DNA of 64,000 nucleotides from Lentibacillus sp. Marseille-P4043 (GCF_900258515.1 NZ_LT984884.1:69246-133245), one strand, 5' to 3'. Positions 54,063 through 62,669 are shown, counted from the stretch's first letter. Translations and numbers: made by a program. The notes: generated by a model not told the origin, from the letters alone.

Positions 54063-54347
54063 GGCAGTTTTCGTATAGATTGTTGTTTTTTACTTCGCAG
54101 TTGAAGTAAACTGCGAAACAACTTTTACGTGACTTCCGTCCATCCTTTACAAAATGAGTGGTAATACGCGTAGACTCCAGCGGGAGGAAAGGCCTAGGTG
54201 AGACCCCGCAGAGCGATAGCTCGAGGAGGCTCAGCAGCCGCCCGCGGAAAGCGAAGTGTATTTCCGGAACGATGGGAGAGCAATTTCCTAGTTACTTCGC
54301 AGTTTATAGATAATCTGTCATAGGCAACAATCTTTTAGAGAACAGCC
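54063..54347. mobile_element. MITE-like element, copy 6 (285 bp)
   Basis: Ends GGCAGTTTTCGTATAGATTG and CAATCTTTTAGAGAACAGCC are inverted repeats (18 of 23 positions or better). The flanking octamer TTTATTTT is identical on both sides (54055-54062 and 54348-54355). The interior carries the core (GGTGAGACCCCGCAGAGCG, GAGGAGGCTCAGCAGCCG). It lies between the kinase terminator and the operator of the transporter operon. Confidence 0.88.
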
Positions 54348-54364
54348 TTTATTTTTTTCGCTTA

Positions 54365-54419
54365 TTAAGGAAAAGTTAAGAAGTTATTCCGTTTTTTATT
54401 AAGAATTGCATCTTATACT
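54365..54419 (+). promoter_or_regulatory. Operator-promoter of the yxeA-ABC transporter operon
   Basis: TTAAGGA (54365-54371), TTAAGAA (54376-54382), TTAAGAA (54399-54405) and TATACT (54414-54419). The same motifs with the same 11/23/15 spacing occur upstream of the response-regulator gene, so both operons are probably controlled by that regulator. Confidence 0.75.
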
Positions 54420-54490
54420 TGAATTCCTCCAGATTGATTCATTAGAAAACCCAAAAAATTAAATAGGAAAAAGGAAAGGTGGAAATAAAG

Positions 54491-54871
54491 ATGAAAAAGA
54501 AGCTGAAAAGAATACTGATTGGAATATTTGTAGTGGTTGCTGTTGGAATGGGTGCATTATCCCTAATTGGTGAGGATGTCCGGGATAGATTTAATCCGTT
54601 TATTCAAGAAAAAGATGTATATGTACTTATAAATAAAGAAGGAGAAACTGATCCCGACTTCAAACACAGATATATGTTTAGGCTAGATGGGGTTGATGAA
54701 TCGGGGGAAGTAGAGGAAATTAAAGTAACGTCATCCGTTAAGGATTTTCCCGAAAATAGCTACTTGAAGGTACACGTTAAAGGAAAATATGTTTATGAGT
54801 ATGAGAAAGTAACCGAAGAGGACGTTCCTGAAAAGGCAATAAAAGAGCTAAAGCTTAAACATTTAGCTTAG
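54491..54871 (+). CDS. YxeA-family protein
   Basis: A 126-residue protein with one N-terminal membrane/signal helix (residues 8-27) and a small beta-rich extracytoplasmic domain (VYVLINKEGETD, YMFRLDGVDESGE, YLKVHVKGKYVYEYE), matching YxeA/DUF1093. In B. subtilis yxeA accompanies the yxdLM transporter and yxdJK two-component system; the same set occurs here. GGAAAGGTGG precedes the ATG at 54491. The role is probably envelope stress or peptide handling; unproven. Confidence 0.82.
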   Translation: MKKKLKRILIGIFVVVAVGMGALSLIGEDVRDRFNPFIQEKDVYVLINKEGETDPDFKHRYMFRLDGVDESGEVEEIKVTSSVKDFPENSYLKVHVKGKYVYEYEKVTEEDVPEKAIKELKLKHLA

Positions 54872-54896
54872 AGAAACACTAGGTGGAGGTAGAAAT

Positions 54897-55670
54897 ATGA
54901 TGAAGAATTCCGTTGTTAATGTTAAAAATGTACAAAAAGTATATGGCAAAAAAGGCGAAAACCAATCACATGCATTAAAAGGGTTATCCTTCTCCATTCA
55001 AGATGGTGAATTTGTTGGAATTATGGGACCATCTGGTTCTGGAAAAACAACATTATTAAATGTCATTTCAACATTGGATAAACCGACAAATGGTACTGTT
55101 GAAATTGCTGGCATAGATATTACGCAGATGAGACAAAGTGAACTAGCTAACTTCCGCTCTCAAAAGTTAGGTTTTATTTTCCAAGACTTTAACTTACTTG
55201 AGACTTTAACCATTTATGAAAATATTGCATTGCCACTCTCCCTTCAAGACATTCCTTCTAAAAAGATTGGCCCAAGGGTTGAAAAAGTAGCGGGTATGTT
55301 GGGTATTGGAAACATTCTTGCAAAATATCCATCAGAGGTTTCTGGTGGGCAAAAACAACGTACAGCTGCAGGACGCGCTATTGTTCATGAGCCAGCCATA
55401 ATTTTAGCAGACGAGCCAACTGGAGCCCTTGATTCAAAAAACTCCACAAGCCTTTTAAATTCAATGAAGGGTTTAAACGAAGAACAAGATGTATCCATTT
55501 TAATGGTTACCCATGATTCGATTAGTGCAAGTTATTGCCGACGTATTTTATTTATACGTGACGGAGAAATATACAGAGAAATTCACCGTAACAGTACTCG
55601 CGAGGTGTTTCATAAAGAGATTCTAGATGTGCTTGCAGACCTAGGCAAAGAAACACAAGGAGGTTTATGA
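54897..55670 (+). CDS. BceA-type ABC transporter ATPase
   Basis: A 257-residue ATPase of the MacB/BceA group. Walker A GPSGSGKTTLL near 43, Q-loop FQDFNLLETLT, signature VSGGQKQR (Val replaces Leu), Walker B IILADEPTGALDS and a His-switch in VTHD. It powers the permease encoded 4 bases overlapping downstream, in a peptide-antibiotic detoxification transporter. The ATG is preceded by AGGTGGAGG; a second ATG follows directly (54900). Confidence 0.9.
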   Translation: MMKNSVVNVKNVQKVYGKKGENQSHALKGLSFSIQDGEFVGIMGPSGSGKTTLLNVISTLDKPTNGTVEIAGIDITQMRQSELANFRSQKLGFIFQDFNLLETLTIYENIALPLSLQDIPSKKIGPRVEKVAGMLGIGNILAKYPSEVSGGQKQRTAAGRAIVHEPAIILADEPTGALDSKNSTSLLNSMKGLNEEQDVSILMVTHDSISASYCRRILFIRDGEIYREIHRNSTREVFHKEILDVLADLGKETQGGL

Positions 55671-57523
55671 TGTTATTTAAACTTTCCATATCAGGACTAA
55701 AAAGTAAGCTAAAAGATTACATTGTTTTACTGATTGGTCTGGTTATGTCTATTGCTATTTTTTATATGTTTCAAACATTAGCCTTAAATAAAGCATTTCT
55801 TGAAGCAAATGCAACGATTAATTCAATCGGATCCATTTTCCAAACAGGATCTGTCTTGCTTGCCATTATTACATTCTTCTATATTTTTTATGCGAATTCT
55901 TTCTTACTTTCTCTTAGGCGAAAAGAATTTGGAATGTATATGACGTTAGGAGCAAAGAAACATAAGGTTATACGCCTTATGTTTTTAGAAACAATCATTA
56001 TCGGAGCAACATCTCTATTAATTGGGATTTTAGTTGGAACAGGGCTTGCACAAGTAATTGGCAAGTTGCTTATGGAGCAGCTTGATTTTACTGCTAATGG
56101 TTATCAGGCATTGTATGTTCCATCGATTTCGGTTACGTGTATTTTCTTCTGTTTGTTATTTGTATTGTCCGCCATGATGAATAGTCTTACATTATTACGG
56201 ACTTCCATTCTGAAGCTTGTTCATGGGGATACTCACGCTGATTCTATCGTTATCAAAGGAAAAATGACTGGTATAGTTGCGATTCTTTCACTCATCTTGT
56301 TAGGAATTGGCTATGCATCCATGTTCTATTTAGATAAGTTAAAGGAATCTGGAATCATGATAGCCATGCTTACAACAACCGCAGGAACGTATTTGTTTTT
56401 TGAGGCATTTTTCCCACTATTTGTTAAGAGACTAAAAGCGAATAAAACACTTAATGAAAAAGGTCTTAATGCTTTTACATTTTCCCAATTAAATTTCCGA
56501 ATTAACGGTTTAACAAAAGAATTAGCTACAGTAGCGATGTTAATCGCACTTGGATCAGGAGCCATTTCAGGTGGCTTAGCCTTTAAAAATAATGTGATGA
56601 AATCCACAGACAGTTTTGAAATATATGATACCATTATAAACAATCCGAACACCGAAGAAATGGGAATCTTGGATGGTATTCCATTTAAAGAGAAAAGCGA
56701 ATATCGTTATAAGGTTGATGATACATTTGTTTATTATGTCAAGGAAGATTTGGAAAATAACCCGCCACTAATCCATGTTGGGAATGGTGAAGAAAATACT
56801 GATAAACAAAGACGTGTTATGGGAGATCTTCCGGTAAATGCTATTTCAGGTGGTGGTCAAGAAATCAATCAAAATGCTAAGTCAATCCCAGAAGAATGGG
56901 AAACTGCTTTAATAAATATGCACCCTATCTATTTAGATTATTTAAACAAGCCAATGAAAATTATTAATCTAAAAATGTATCATGAGTTAAAGGGAAAAAC
57001 AGGTATCATTTTTATTGGAAAAACAGATGATTTTATTGCACATACAACAGAATGGAAGAAGCTTGATGAATTAGAGTCAGAGAAATATAAAGATGTTAAA
57101 GCTGATGATATTCTAAGTAAATACGAAATATACAATGTCTTCTATACTAATGCCAGTGGAACGGTATTTATGGGTTTCTTCCTGGGAATTGCTTTCTTGG
57201 CAATGATGGCAAGTTGTTTAATGTTTAAAATTCTATCTGGCGCAACAACAGATATTAATCGGTATGAAATGCTTAGAAAAATTGGCGTTAGTCGTGAACT
57301 ATTAACCAAGTCCATCTATAAAGAGTTGTTCATTGTATTTTTAGCACCGGCTATTATAGGTATGGCGCATGTACTAATTGGAATGAACATTTTCGGATTT
57401 GTCTTAATCGATCCATATTACCGCATCTGGCTGCCAATTGTTATTTTTCTATTCGTTTATACGGCCTATTATTTTATTACAGTTCATTTATATAAAAGAA
57501 TTGTTTTTCCGAAAAAAGTATAA
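55667..57523 (+). CDS. BceB-type ABC transporter permease
   Basis: A 618-residue FtsX-domain permease with the BceB layout: one plus three N-terminal helices (to about 165), further helices to about 300, a large extracytoplasmic domain (about 320-500) that would contact the peptide or its lipid II target, and three C-terminal helices. The ATG overlaps the ATPase stop by four bases (ATGA). Together with the ATPase, YxeA and the two-component system it forms a likely antimicrobial-peptide response module. Confidence 0.9.
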   Translation: MMLFKLSISGLKSKLKDYIVLLIGLVMSIAIFYMFQTLALNKAFLEANATINSIGSIFQTGSVLLAIITFFYIFYANSFLLSLRRKEFGMYMTLGAKKHKVIRLMFLETIIIGATSLLIGILVGTGLAQVIGKLLMEQLDFTANGYQALYVPSISVTCIFFCLLFVLSAMMNSLTLLRTSILKLVHGDTHADSIVIKGKMTGIVAILSLILLGIGYASMFYLDKLKESGIMIAMLTTTAGTYLFFEAFFPLFVKRLKANKTLNEKGLNAFTFSQLNFRINGLTKELATVAMLIALGSGAISGGLAFKNNVMKSTDSFEIYDTIINNPNTEEMGILDGIPFKEKSEYRYKVDDTFVYYVKEDLENNPPLIHVGNGEENTDKQRRVMGDLPVNAISGGGQEINQNAKSIPEEWETALINMHPIYLDYLNKPMKIINLKMYHELKGKTGIIFIGKTDDFIAHTTEWKKLDELESEKYKDVKADDILSKYEIYNVFYTNASGTVFMGFFLGIAFLAMMASCLMFKILSGATTDINRYEMLRKIGVSRELLTKSIYKELFIVFLAPAIIGMAHVLIGMNIFGFVLIDPYYRIWLPIVIFLFVYTAYYFITVHLYKRIVFPKKV

Positions 57524-57548
57524 TTCATATAAACGAATTCCACAAACG

Positions 57549-57581
57549 GGCACAGTTGTCGAATAGGAGCTGTGCTCGTCT
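57549..57581 (+). terminator. Possible terminator after the ABC transporter operon
   Basis: GGGCACAG-N14-CTGTGCTC hairpin, weak T-run. A second inverted repeat, GGTGCACT (57613-57620) and AGTGCACC (57646-57653), follows; its role is unknown. Confidence 0.45.
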
Positions 57582-57678
57582 CGCTTATAGAGCCATTTTG
57601 TGGACACGTGAAGGTGCACTGACGATAGTGGTAAATATAGTGGAAAGTGCACCATTACCAAACATAGAATAATATAAC

Positions 57679-57717
57679 AAAAGCGAGTAACTTCAGACCA
57701 AACGTTACTCGCTTTTT
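57679..57717. terminator. Terminator overlapping the end of the DUF6933 gene
   Basis: AAAAGCGAGTAAC / GTTACTCGCTTTTT with a 12-base loop. On the minus strand the stop codon of the DUF6933 gene and its last residues (KSE) are encoded by the first arm. Confidence 0.88.
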
Positions 57718-58232
57718 AATCCCGCTAGAGCCTTCGTCATAGCAACAAGTGGGTAGGTATCTGGTAACGTCAACATCACAAAATCATTATTCGAACGATT
57801 AATTTGATTGACATGCTCTTCCATACCATTTAATCCTTTATATTCCACATATTGCTTTGCGACCATAATCATCTCATTTATTTGTGAAATAATGTTCCGT
57901 TTACTCGTTGGAGCATATTTGATCGAATCACATTTGTTCAGATAGGACTCTACCACATGTTTGTCGAACCCATCCGCCAATAAGTTCTCCTGTATCCCAG
58001 TTTTTACAACCGATCCAAATTGGCTGAATTCCTTTTTCCTTAAACTGCCGATAATAAAGTTATACCTTGTTTTATTATTCATTACTAGACTGAACTTTTT
58101 ACGTTTGTATAAAAAAATATGTGCATGCCATGAGTATAATGGATCATTATCAACTAAATCATCCTTAGACGTCTTTATCTTCAATTCATCTGCGAGTTTT
58201 TTCGTGCATTGCAAAAGAAGCAAAAATAACAC
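57705..58232 (-). CDS. DUF6933-like protein
   Basis: A 175-residue soluble protein resembling DUF6933 (LQCTKKLADELKI at the start; LYSWHAHIFLYKRKKFSLVM near 32; DGFDKHVVESYL near 88). Function unknown. The frame begins with GTG at 58232 close behind AAAGGG; because homologues as I recall them start near LQCTKK, an internal TTG could be the real start. Monocistronic. Confidence 0.7.
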   Translation of the reverse strand: MLFLLLLQCTKKLADELKIKTSKDDLVDNDPLYSWHAHIFLYKRKKFSLVMNNKTRYNFIIGSLRKKEFSQFGSVVKTGIQENLLADGFDKHVVESYLNKCDSIKYAPTSKRNIISQINEMIMVAKQYVEYKGLNGMEEHVNQINRSNNDFVMLTLPDTYPLVAMTKALAGLKSE

Positions 58233-58253
58233 CTACCCTTTAGGATAAACCAC

Positions 58254-59162
58254 CTATTTTGATTTCGTTAAAAACGATTTCGGCACTGCTGCTTCAAACC
58301 GTAATAATTTTCCTGTCTTAGGATGGGTAAACATCAACACTTTAGCATGGAGACCCAATCTGCCAATTGGATTACCTGTTGAACCATATTTTTTATCACC
58401 AACAACGGGATTTCCTAGATCCTGCATATGGACACGAATTTGGTTTTTTCGGCCTGTTTCAAGTTGAATTTCCAATAATGAAAAGTTTTTATTCGCTTGA
58501 ATAACTTTATAATGTGTTTTCGCGTATTTCCCGTCGTTTTTAGTTTGATTTGAATACATCAAATGAGTGCTGCTTTCCCGTAACCATGAAGATACGTAAC
58601 CATTTTGCTGTTTGACTTCGCCTTCAACAAGGGCAACATAGGTCCGCTCCTTTACTTTTTCTTTCCAAGCATCTTGCAGTGTTCGCTTCATCTTTTCACT
58701 TTTGGCAAACAGCATGACACCAGATGTATCCTTGTCCAAACGGTGGACGACAAAAACACGATTTTGCGGATTTTCCAGGCGTACATGTTCCATTAGCTGA
58801 TGATGTGCTGTTCGATGCTTTTCCTTTTGCGTTGCGATTGAGAGCAACCCAGCATCTTTATTAATGACAATAATGTCGTCATCCTCGTACAAAATAGACA
58901 TTCCAATTAACTGACTCTCTTTCACAGCTGCTTTATTTTTCAAAACAGTAACCGTTTGTCCGGGCTGTAGAGAATAATTGTGTTTGGTCTCCATGTGATC
59001 ATCAACTGTTACCTGGCCACGTGTAAGAATTGATTTAACGGAATTGCGACTTCGATTTGCCATTACCTTTAATAAAAAAGGCAGTAATTCAGATGGTTCC
59101 TCAACTTTATAGTCAACTGACTTTTTCTGACCCTTGTTAGGATGATTATGTTTTCGTTTCAT
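58254..59162 (-). CDS. RluA-family pseudouridine synthase
   Basis: A 302-residue RNA pseudouridine synthase with an N-terminal S4 RNA-binding domain (RSRNSVKSILTRGQVTVDDH near 36) and the catalytic motif HRLDKDTSGVMLFAKS (Asp in HRLD, about residue 143), plus KNQIRVHM and LHAKVLMFTHP. It isomerises specific uridines in rRNA or tRNA; the target cannot be told from sequence. The N-terminal Lys-rich tail (KHNHPNKGQKK) is unusual but short. Confidence 0.9.
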   Translation of the reverse strand: MKRKHNHPNKGQKKSVDYKVEEPSELLPFLLKVMANRSRNSVKSILTRGQVTVDDHMETKHNYSLQPGQTVTVLKNKAAVKESQLIGMSILYEDDDIIVINKDAGLLSIATQKEKHRTAHHQLMEHVRLENPQNRVFVVHRLDKDTSGVMLFAKSEKMKRTLQDAWKEKVKERTYVALVEGEVKQQNGYVSSWLRESSTHLMYSNQTKNDGKYAKTHYKVIQANKNFSLLEIQLETGRKNQIRVHMQDLGNPVVGDKKYGSTGNPIGRLGLHAKVLMFTHPKTGKLLRFEAAVPKSFLTKSK

Positions 59163-59186
59163 CGATTTAAATACTCCTTCATTTGT

Positions 59187-59417
59187 CTAATCCTCGTCCT
59201 TCACATCAATATCTTCAGGGATCGGTTCACTGAGATACTCCTCGATCATCTTCTTGTATTTCTCCACCTGGTCAAAATATGTAGTGAATTGTTCTTTATT
59301 TATAAGATATTGTTCCCCATCATACAATGTGCGTATGCGATTTTGCAGTACCAATGCTCTTATTTTTGATTCATCGATGGACAAATATTCTGCTGTTTCT
59401 TTTATTGTAAGGTACAC
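59187..59417 (-). CDS. Small excisionase-type HTH protein
   Basis: A 76-residue protein with a MerR/excisionase-like winged helix (LTIKETAEYLSIDESKIRAL, residues 3-22; then a beta-wing YDGEQYLINKEQF) and an acidic tail. It begins with GTG (59417) behind GAAAGGA. No integrase lies nearby, so it is more likely a stand-alone host DNA-binding protein than a phage remnant. Role unknown. Confidence 0.75.
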   Translation of the reverse strand: MYLTIKETAEYLSIDESKIRALVLQNRIRTLYDGEQYLINKEQFTTYFDQVEKYKKMIEEYLSEPIPEDIDVKDED

Positions 59418-59503
59418 GGTGCTTGATCCTTTCTTCCTTTGTTTAGTTTATTATAAGGGAAAAATTCGTAATAAGATAGGAATTGGAAAAAGAGCCTTTC
59501 TTG

Positions 59504-60127
59504 TCATTCTCGACTTATGGCTCTTTTCTTGCTGATATTTTTTACAATTGATTCTATTTTAGTGAACACCCATTGCAGTGCCAATCCTTGGATTATAATC
59601 CCCAGAATCGATGTCCCTGTCAAGGCCCATATGACAACTGGGTTTTCAATCACAAATAGTTGATGACCTACAAACATTAAATGACTCAAAAGAACGCCCC
59701 ATGCATCAGCGTAAGTTGGAATTGAACTTTCAAATTGCCAAATAAGCACAGATTCAGCAACTAAAAAAGCAACAATTAGCGAGACGATCCATATCATAGA
59801 TTGATAGGTGATTTTTTCTAAATAGGGGAAAACATAGTACTTGGTTATCGTCTTAATTCGAAACAAATGGATCACGCGGACAATTCTAGCTACCTGAAAA
59901 AATTGATCAAACGGAATAATAGCAATAACAAGAAATGGATTTTGTTTTATAAACGTCCACTTTTTCTTGGAAGTTACCAAACGAACAAAAAAGTCGACAA
60001 AAAACACAATCCAAATGATCCAATTTATCGTTGAATTATATGCACTATCTGTCCAAAGTGTAATGATTGTCAGCATAACGAGCAGGATCATTATTCCCTC
60101 ATATGCGATTTTCATTATGTTTTGCAT
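59504..60127 (-). CDS. Ion-channel-like membrane protein without selectivity filter
   Basis: A 207-residue membrane protein resembling voltage-gated channel subunits. About five to six helices; an S4-like segment with spaced arginines (FFQVARIVRVIHLFRIK, residues about 76-92) follows an S3-like helix with acidic residues (WIVFFVDFFVRL). The pore-loop position reads WGVLLSHLMFVGHQLF and lacks the TVGYG potassium filter. It may be a non-selective or regulatory channel, or an orphan voltage-sensor protein. ATG with GAGAGGT site. Confidence 0.7.
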   Translation of the reverse strand: MQNIMKIAYEGIMILLVMLTIITLWTDSAYNSTINWIIWIVFFVDFFVRLVTSKKKWTFIKQNPFLVIAIIPFDQFFQVARIVRVIHLFRIKTITKYYVFPYLEKITYQSMIWIVSLIVAFLVAESVLIWQFESSIPTYADAWGVLLSHLMFVGHQLFVIENPVVIWALTGTSILGIIIQGLALQWVFTKIESIVKNISKKRAISRE

Positions 60128-60199
60128 AAAACGTACCTCTCTTTACAACCTCTCTTTCTATTATATTAGAAAAGCATGCAATGTGACTACCCGCATGTC

Positions 60200-60403
60200 T
60201 TGCCTGCTGTACCCGTCATCAGCGTATTTCCATATGTCACCTGTAACGAATACTGTTAGGGGATGGGCTATGAAGTTCCATTACCCGATGATTTAATTTT
60301 TGAGGGGTTTATACTGACTGATCAAATCAGGAATTTAGATTGGACTGCGCTGAAAATCAAAATTAATGGACAAGCTCCACAGAAAGTAGTGAAACATGTA
60401 TAA
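60200..60403 (+). pseudogene. Relic of a MazF/PemK-type toxin gene
   Basis: The frame from about 60268 to 60402 translates to YEVPLPDDLIFEGFILTDQI and, further on, RNLDWTALKIK before a stop; this matches the C-terminal half of MazF/PemK endoribonucleases (typically EVPLP..., DQIRSLDWRAR). Just upstream, in another frame, SPVTNTVRG continues the homology, so at least one frameshift (near 60262-60268) has broken it. The N-terminus and any antitoxin gene are missing. Confidence 0.62.
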
Positions 60404-60465
60404 AACGGGTTAATACGTTTCTATCGTTAGAACAGATCATTTAACTTATCATGCAACACAAGAAA

Positions 60466-60497
60466 AAAATCCACGTCGGTAAACGTGGATTTTGCAT
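60466..60497. terminator. Bidirectional terminator
   Basis: AAAAAATCCACGT / ACGTGGATTTT hairpin with a 6-base loop, between the mazF relic and the GNAT gene. Confidence 0.85.
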
Positions 60498-60553
60498 TCA
60501 ATACGAATAAATAACATGCTTAAGCTTTGAGTGTTGATTTATCATTTGTTTCA

Positions 60554-60835
60554 CTACTCTTCGCTTAATACATCATGATATTCCGGTGTTTTTTCAATCT
60601 TACTCTTAGCATACGAGCATTCAGGAATAATCTTCTTCCCTTCTTCTCTCGCATATGTAACGACTTTTTCTACAAGTTCCCCAGCAACACCTTCACCACG
60701 TAGCTCGTCTGATACATACGTATGATCAACCGTTAATTGATTATCACCAGTCTGCTTAAAGGTGATAATTGCCAACGGATCATCCTCATTTTCACCTACA
60801 AAAAATTTTCCCTCACCTTTTTTAATGGTAACCAT
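60554..60835 (-). CDS. Small GNAT-type N-acetyltransferase (YjdJ-like)
   Basis: A 93-residue short-form GCN5-related acetyltransferase. VSDELRGEGVAGELVEKVVT (about 41-60) carries the acetyl-CoA loop (RGxGxA-type RGEGVAG), followed by IIPECSYAK. Short members of this group have unknown substrates. AAAGGAG at 7 bases selects the ATG at 60835 over the open frame to 60883. Confidence 0.85.
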   Translation of the reverse strand: MVTIKKGEGKFFVGENEDDPLAIITFKQTGDNQLTVDHTYVSDELRGEGVAGELVEKVVTYAREEGKKIIPECSYAKSKIEKTPEYHDVLSEE

Positions 60836-60952
60836 CCTATCTCTCCTTTCATTTGTATCATTAACCCAAAACGCATTGTGCAATCATTTGTAGACATGGT
60901 ACATATTTTCTAACATTATCGTCATTCTATAAGTGAAAGGACGATGATATCT

Positions 60953-61153
60953 ATGCCAAGACAAACGAGAAATATCGGAGGAGAAGCTTCTCCTCATTTT
61001 GACGGCAAGCGTGATACCGTTACAAATGACCCAACAGGTGTACAAATGGGTGTGCGAGCAGATGTTAATAGTCAGAAAAACCCTTACCACGTTAACAAAC
61101 TAAAAAACGATGAAAAGGAAACGCCCGATAACAATTCAAACGACAAATATTGA
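60953..61153 (+). CDS. Small hydrophilic protein
   Basis: A 66-residue, highly charged protein (PRQTRNIGGEASPHFDGKRD, then NDPTGVQMGVRADVNSQKNP). GAAAGGA lies 11 bases before this ATG; an ATG at 60944 is too close to it. No known domain; composition recalls small Bacillus stress or spore proteins, but no SASP motif is present. Confidence 0.6.
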   Translation: MPRQTRNIGGEASPHFDGKRDTVTNDPTGVQMGVRADVNSQKNPYHVNKLKNDEKETPDNNSNDKY

Positions 61154-61167
61154 TTGTCGTTAGTACC

Positions 61168-61205
61168 AAGCTACTAGAGGAGAAAGTTAACATCCTCTAG
61201 TAGCT
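61168..61205. terminator. Hairpin between the small protein and ctaB
   Basis: AGCTACTAGAGG / CCTCTAGTAGCT with a 13-base loop; the T-run is weak on both sides. It likely ends both convergent transcripts. Confidence 0.65.
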
Positions 61206-61207
61206 AT

Positions 61208-62137
61208 TCAATTAAATACCGGCAATGTTACAACGACCATCATCACAAATAGTATGGTTAAATAACTTAATGAATAAATAAAGTTTTTATGGGCCCATTC
61301 CCAATCATCTTTCGCTGAAAAGCCTTGGAATCCTAAAACGAGCCAGCCAATATTTAGTATGGTAGCAATCACCATAAAGGTTGTACCGAGTGATGCTAAT
61401 AAAAATGGCAGTGGCAATAAACAAGCAATATAGACAATCATTTGTCGCTTGGTAAATGCAAATCCATATACGACCGGAAGCATCGCTACTTCAGCCGCTT
61501 TATATTCATCATATTTTTTGATTGCTATTGAGAATGTATGTGGAATTTGCCAGATAAACAAAATAAAAAATAAGACAATTGGAACGACATGATAAGCTGG
61601 TTCAATCGCTGCCCACCCAATTAAAGGTGTAACCGCTCCAGAAACACTTCCAATTACAGTGTTCAACGTATATTTTCGTTTTGACCACATTGTATACAGA
61701 ATCACATACACAAACCAGCCCACAAATGCGTAAATGGCTGCTTCAATTGTTGTAAATAGTAAGAGAATCAAACCAATGACAGAAAGGGCAATTCCCATTA
61801 CCAACACAATACGTAATGAAAAGTTCCCAGTTACCGTCGGCCGTTTTTTCGTTCTAGCCATAACCGTATCAATATCAACATCATACCAATTATTCAGGAT
61901 AAGTGCACCAGCCATAACGAACGTGCTCCCCACAATCGTCAATAAAAATACTCCCCAATAATCCGCAAAGGCAGAATCGGTAAAATAAAGGGCCAGCCAA
62001 AAACCTGTAAAAACAGGTAATACATTAGAAATTAAAACAATTGCCTTAAAAAGTTCCTTAAGATCAGAAACAAAGGAATTGTGTTCATTCGGTAATTCAT
62101 TCGTCTTCTGTGAAGAAGGTGTATCCGCTTTGTTCAT
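61208..62137 (-). CDS. ctaB: Heme O synthase (protoheme IX farnesyltransferase)
   Basis: A 309-residue UbiA-family prenyltransferase with about nine membrane helices that farnesylates heme B to heme O for terminal oxidases. The allylic-diphosphate motif NNWYDVDIDTVMARTKKRP (about 81-99) is complete. It normally neighbours ctaA or cytochrome oxidase genes, which are not seen here; they may lie elsewhere. AAAGGGAG precedes the ATG. Confidence 0.93.
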   Translation of the reverse strand: MNKADTPSSQKTNELPNEHNSFVSDLKELFKAIVLISNVLPVFTGFWLALYFTDSAFADYWGVFLLTIVGSTFVMAGALILNNWYDVDIDTVMARTKKRPTVTGNFSLRIVLVMGIALSVIGLILLLFTTIEAAIYAFVGWFVYVILYTMWSKRKYTLNTVIGSVSGAVTPLIGWAAIEPAYHVVPIVLFFILFIWQIPHTFSIAIKKYDEYKAAEVAMLPVVYGFAFTKRQMIVYIACLLPLPFLLASLGTTFMVIATILNIGWLVLGFQGFSAKDDWEWAHKNFIYSLSYLTILFVMMVVVTLPVFN

Positions 62138-62308
62138 TCAATATCTCCCTTTAACAGTGGAATTCACCTTAAATAATATAAGTGATACACCTATTATAAT
62201 GGTTTTAACGTTATAATTTAAGTAAGTTGAACTAGAAAAAATAGTCGCAATATATTTGAAAGTCAAGTTCCCTTGTTTACGTTCAAAGGTGCTAATATTT
62301 TGTAGACA

Positions 62309-62506
62309 TTACTCGATTTTTCTTTTAAACACCAGATGATTAAAATCTACCGAAACTGTATTTCCCATACCACCTACTTGAGGAATGATATTAATCAACT
62401 CCCATCCTTCCTGGCCAAGGGAATTTAGTTTTTCTTCTAGCTCAGGACTGTCAACGCCGGTAATTGCATATTTCCATGGCTCTACAATATATTCCCATCT
62501 TTCCAT
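62309..62506 (-). CDS. DUF4177 protein
   Basis: A 65-residue protein matching DUF4177 (WEYIVEP at the start, LNSLGQEGWELINIIPQVGG near 27, LVFKRKIE at the end). Function unknown. GGAAGGAGACGG is a strong ribosome site. Confidence 0.8.
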   Translation of the reverse strand: MERWEYIVEPWKYAITGVDSPELEEKLNSLGQEGWELINIIPQVGGMGNTVSVDFNHLVFKRKIE

Positions 62507-62669
62507 TATACCGTCTCCTTCCTATTTTGCTCTTTTATAGCTACGGATAACCAACTAGAATGGTTTCACCAGAATTGCGCACCATTTACAAATTACCGAT
62601 TTTATAGAAACTTTCCCGTAATGTTGGACTTCCACTGCATCATATGGTGATGTATGGAGGTGAAATTAT

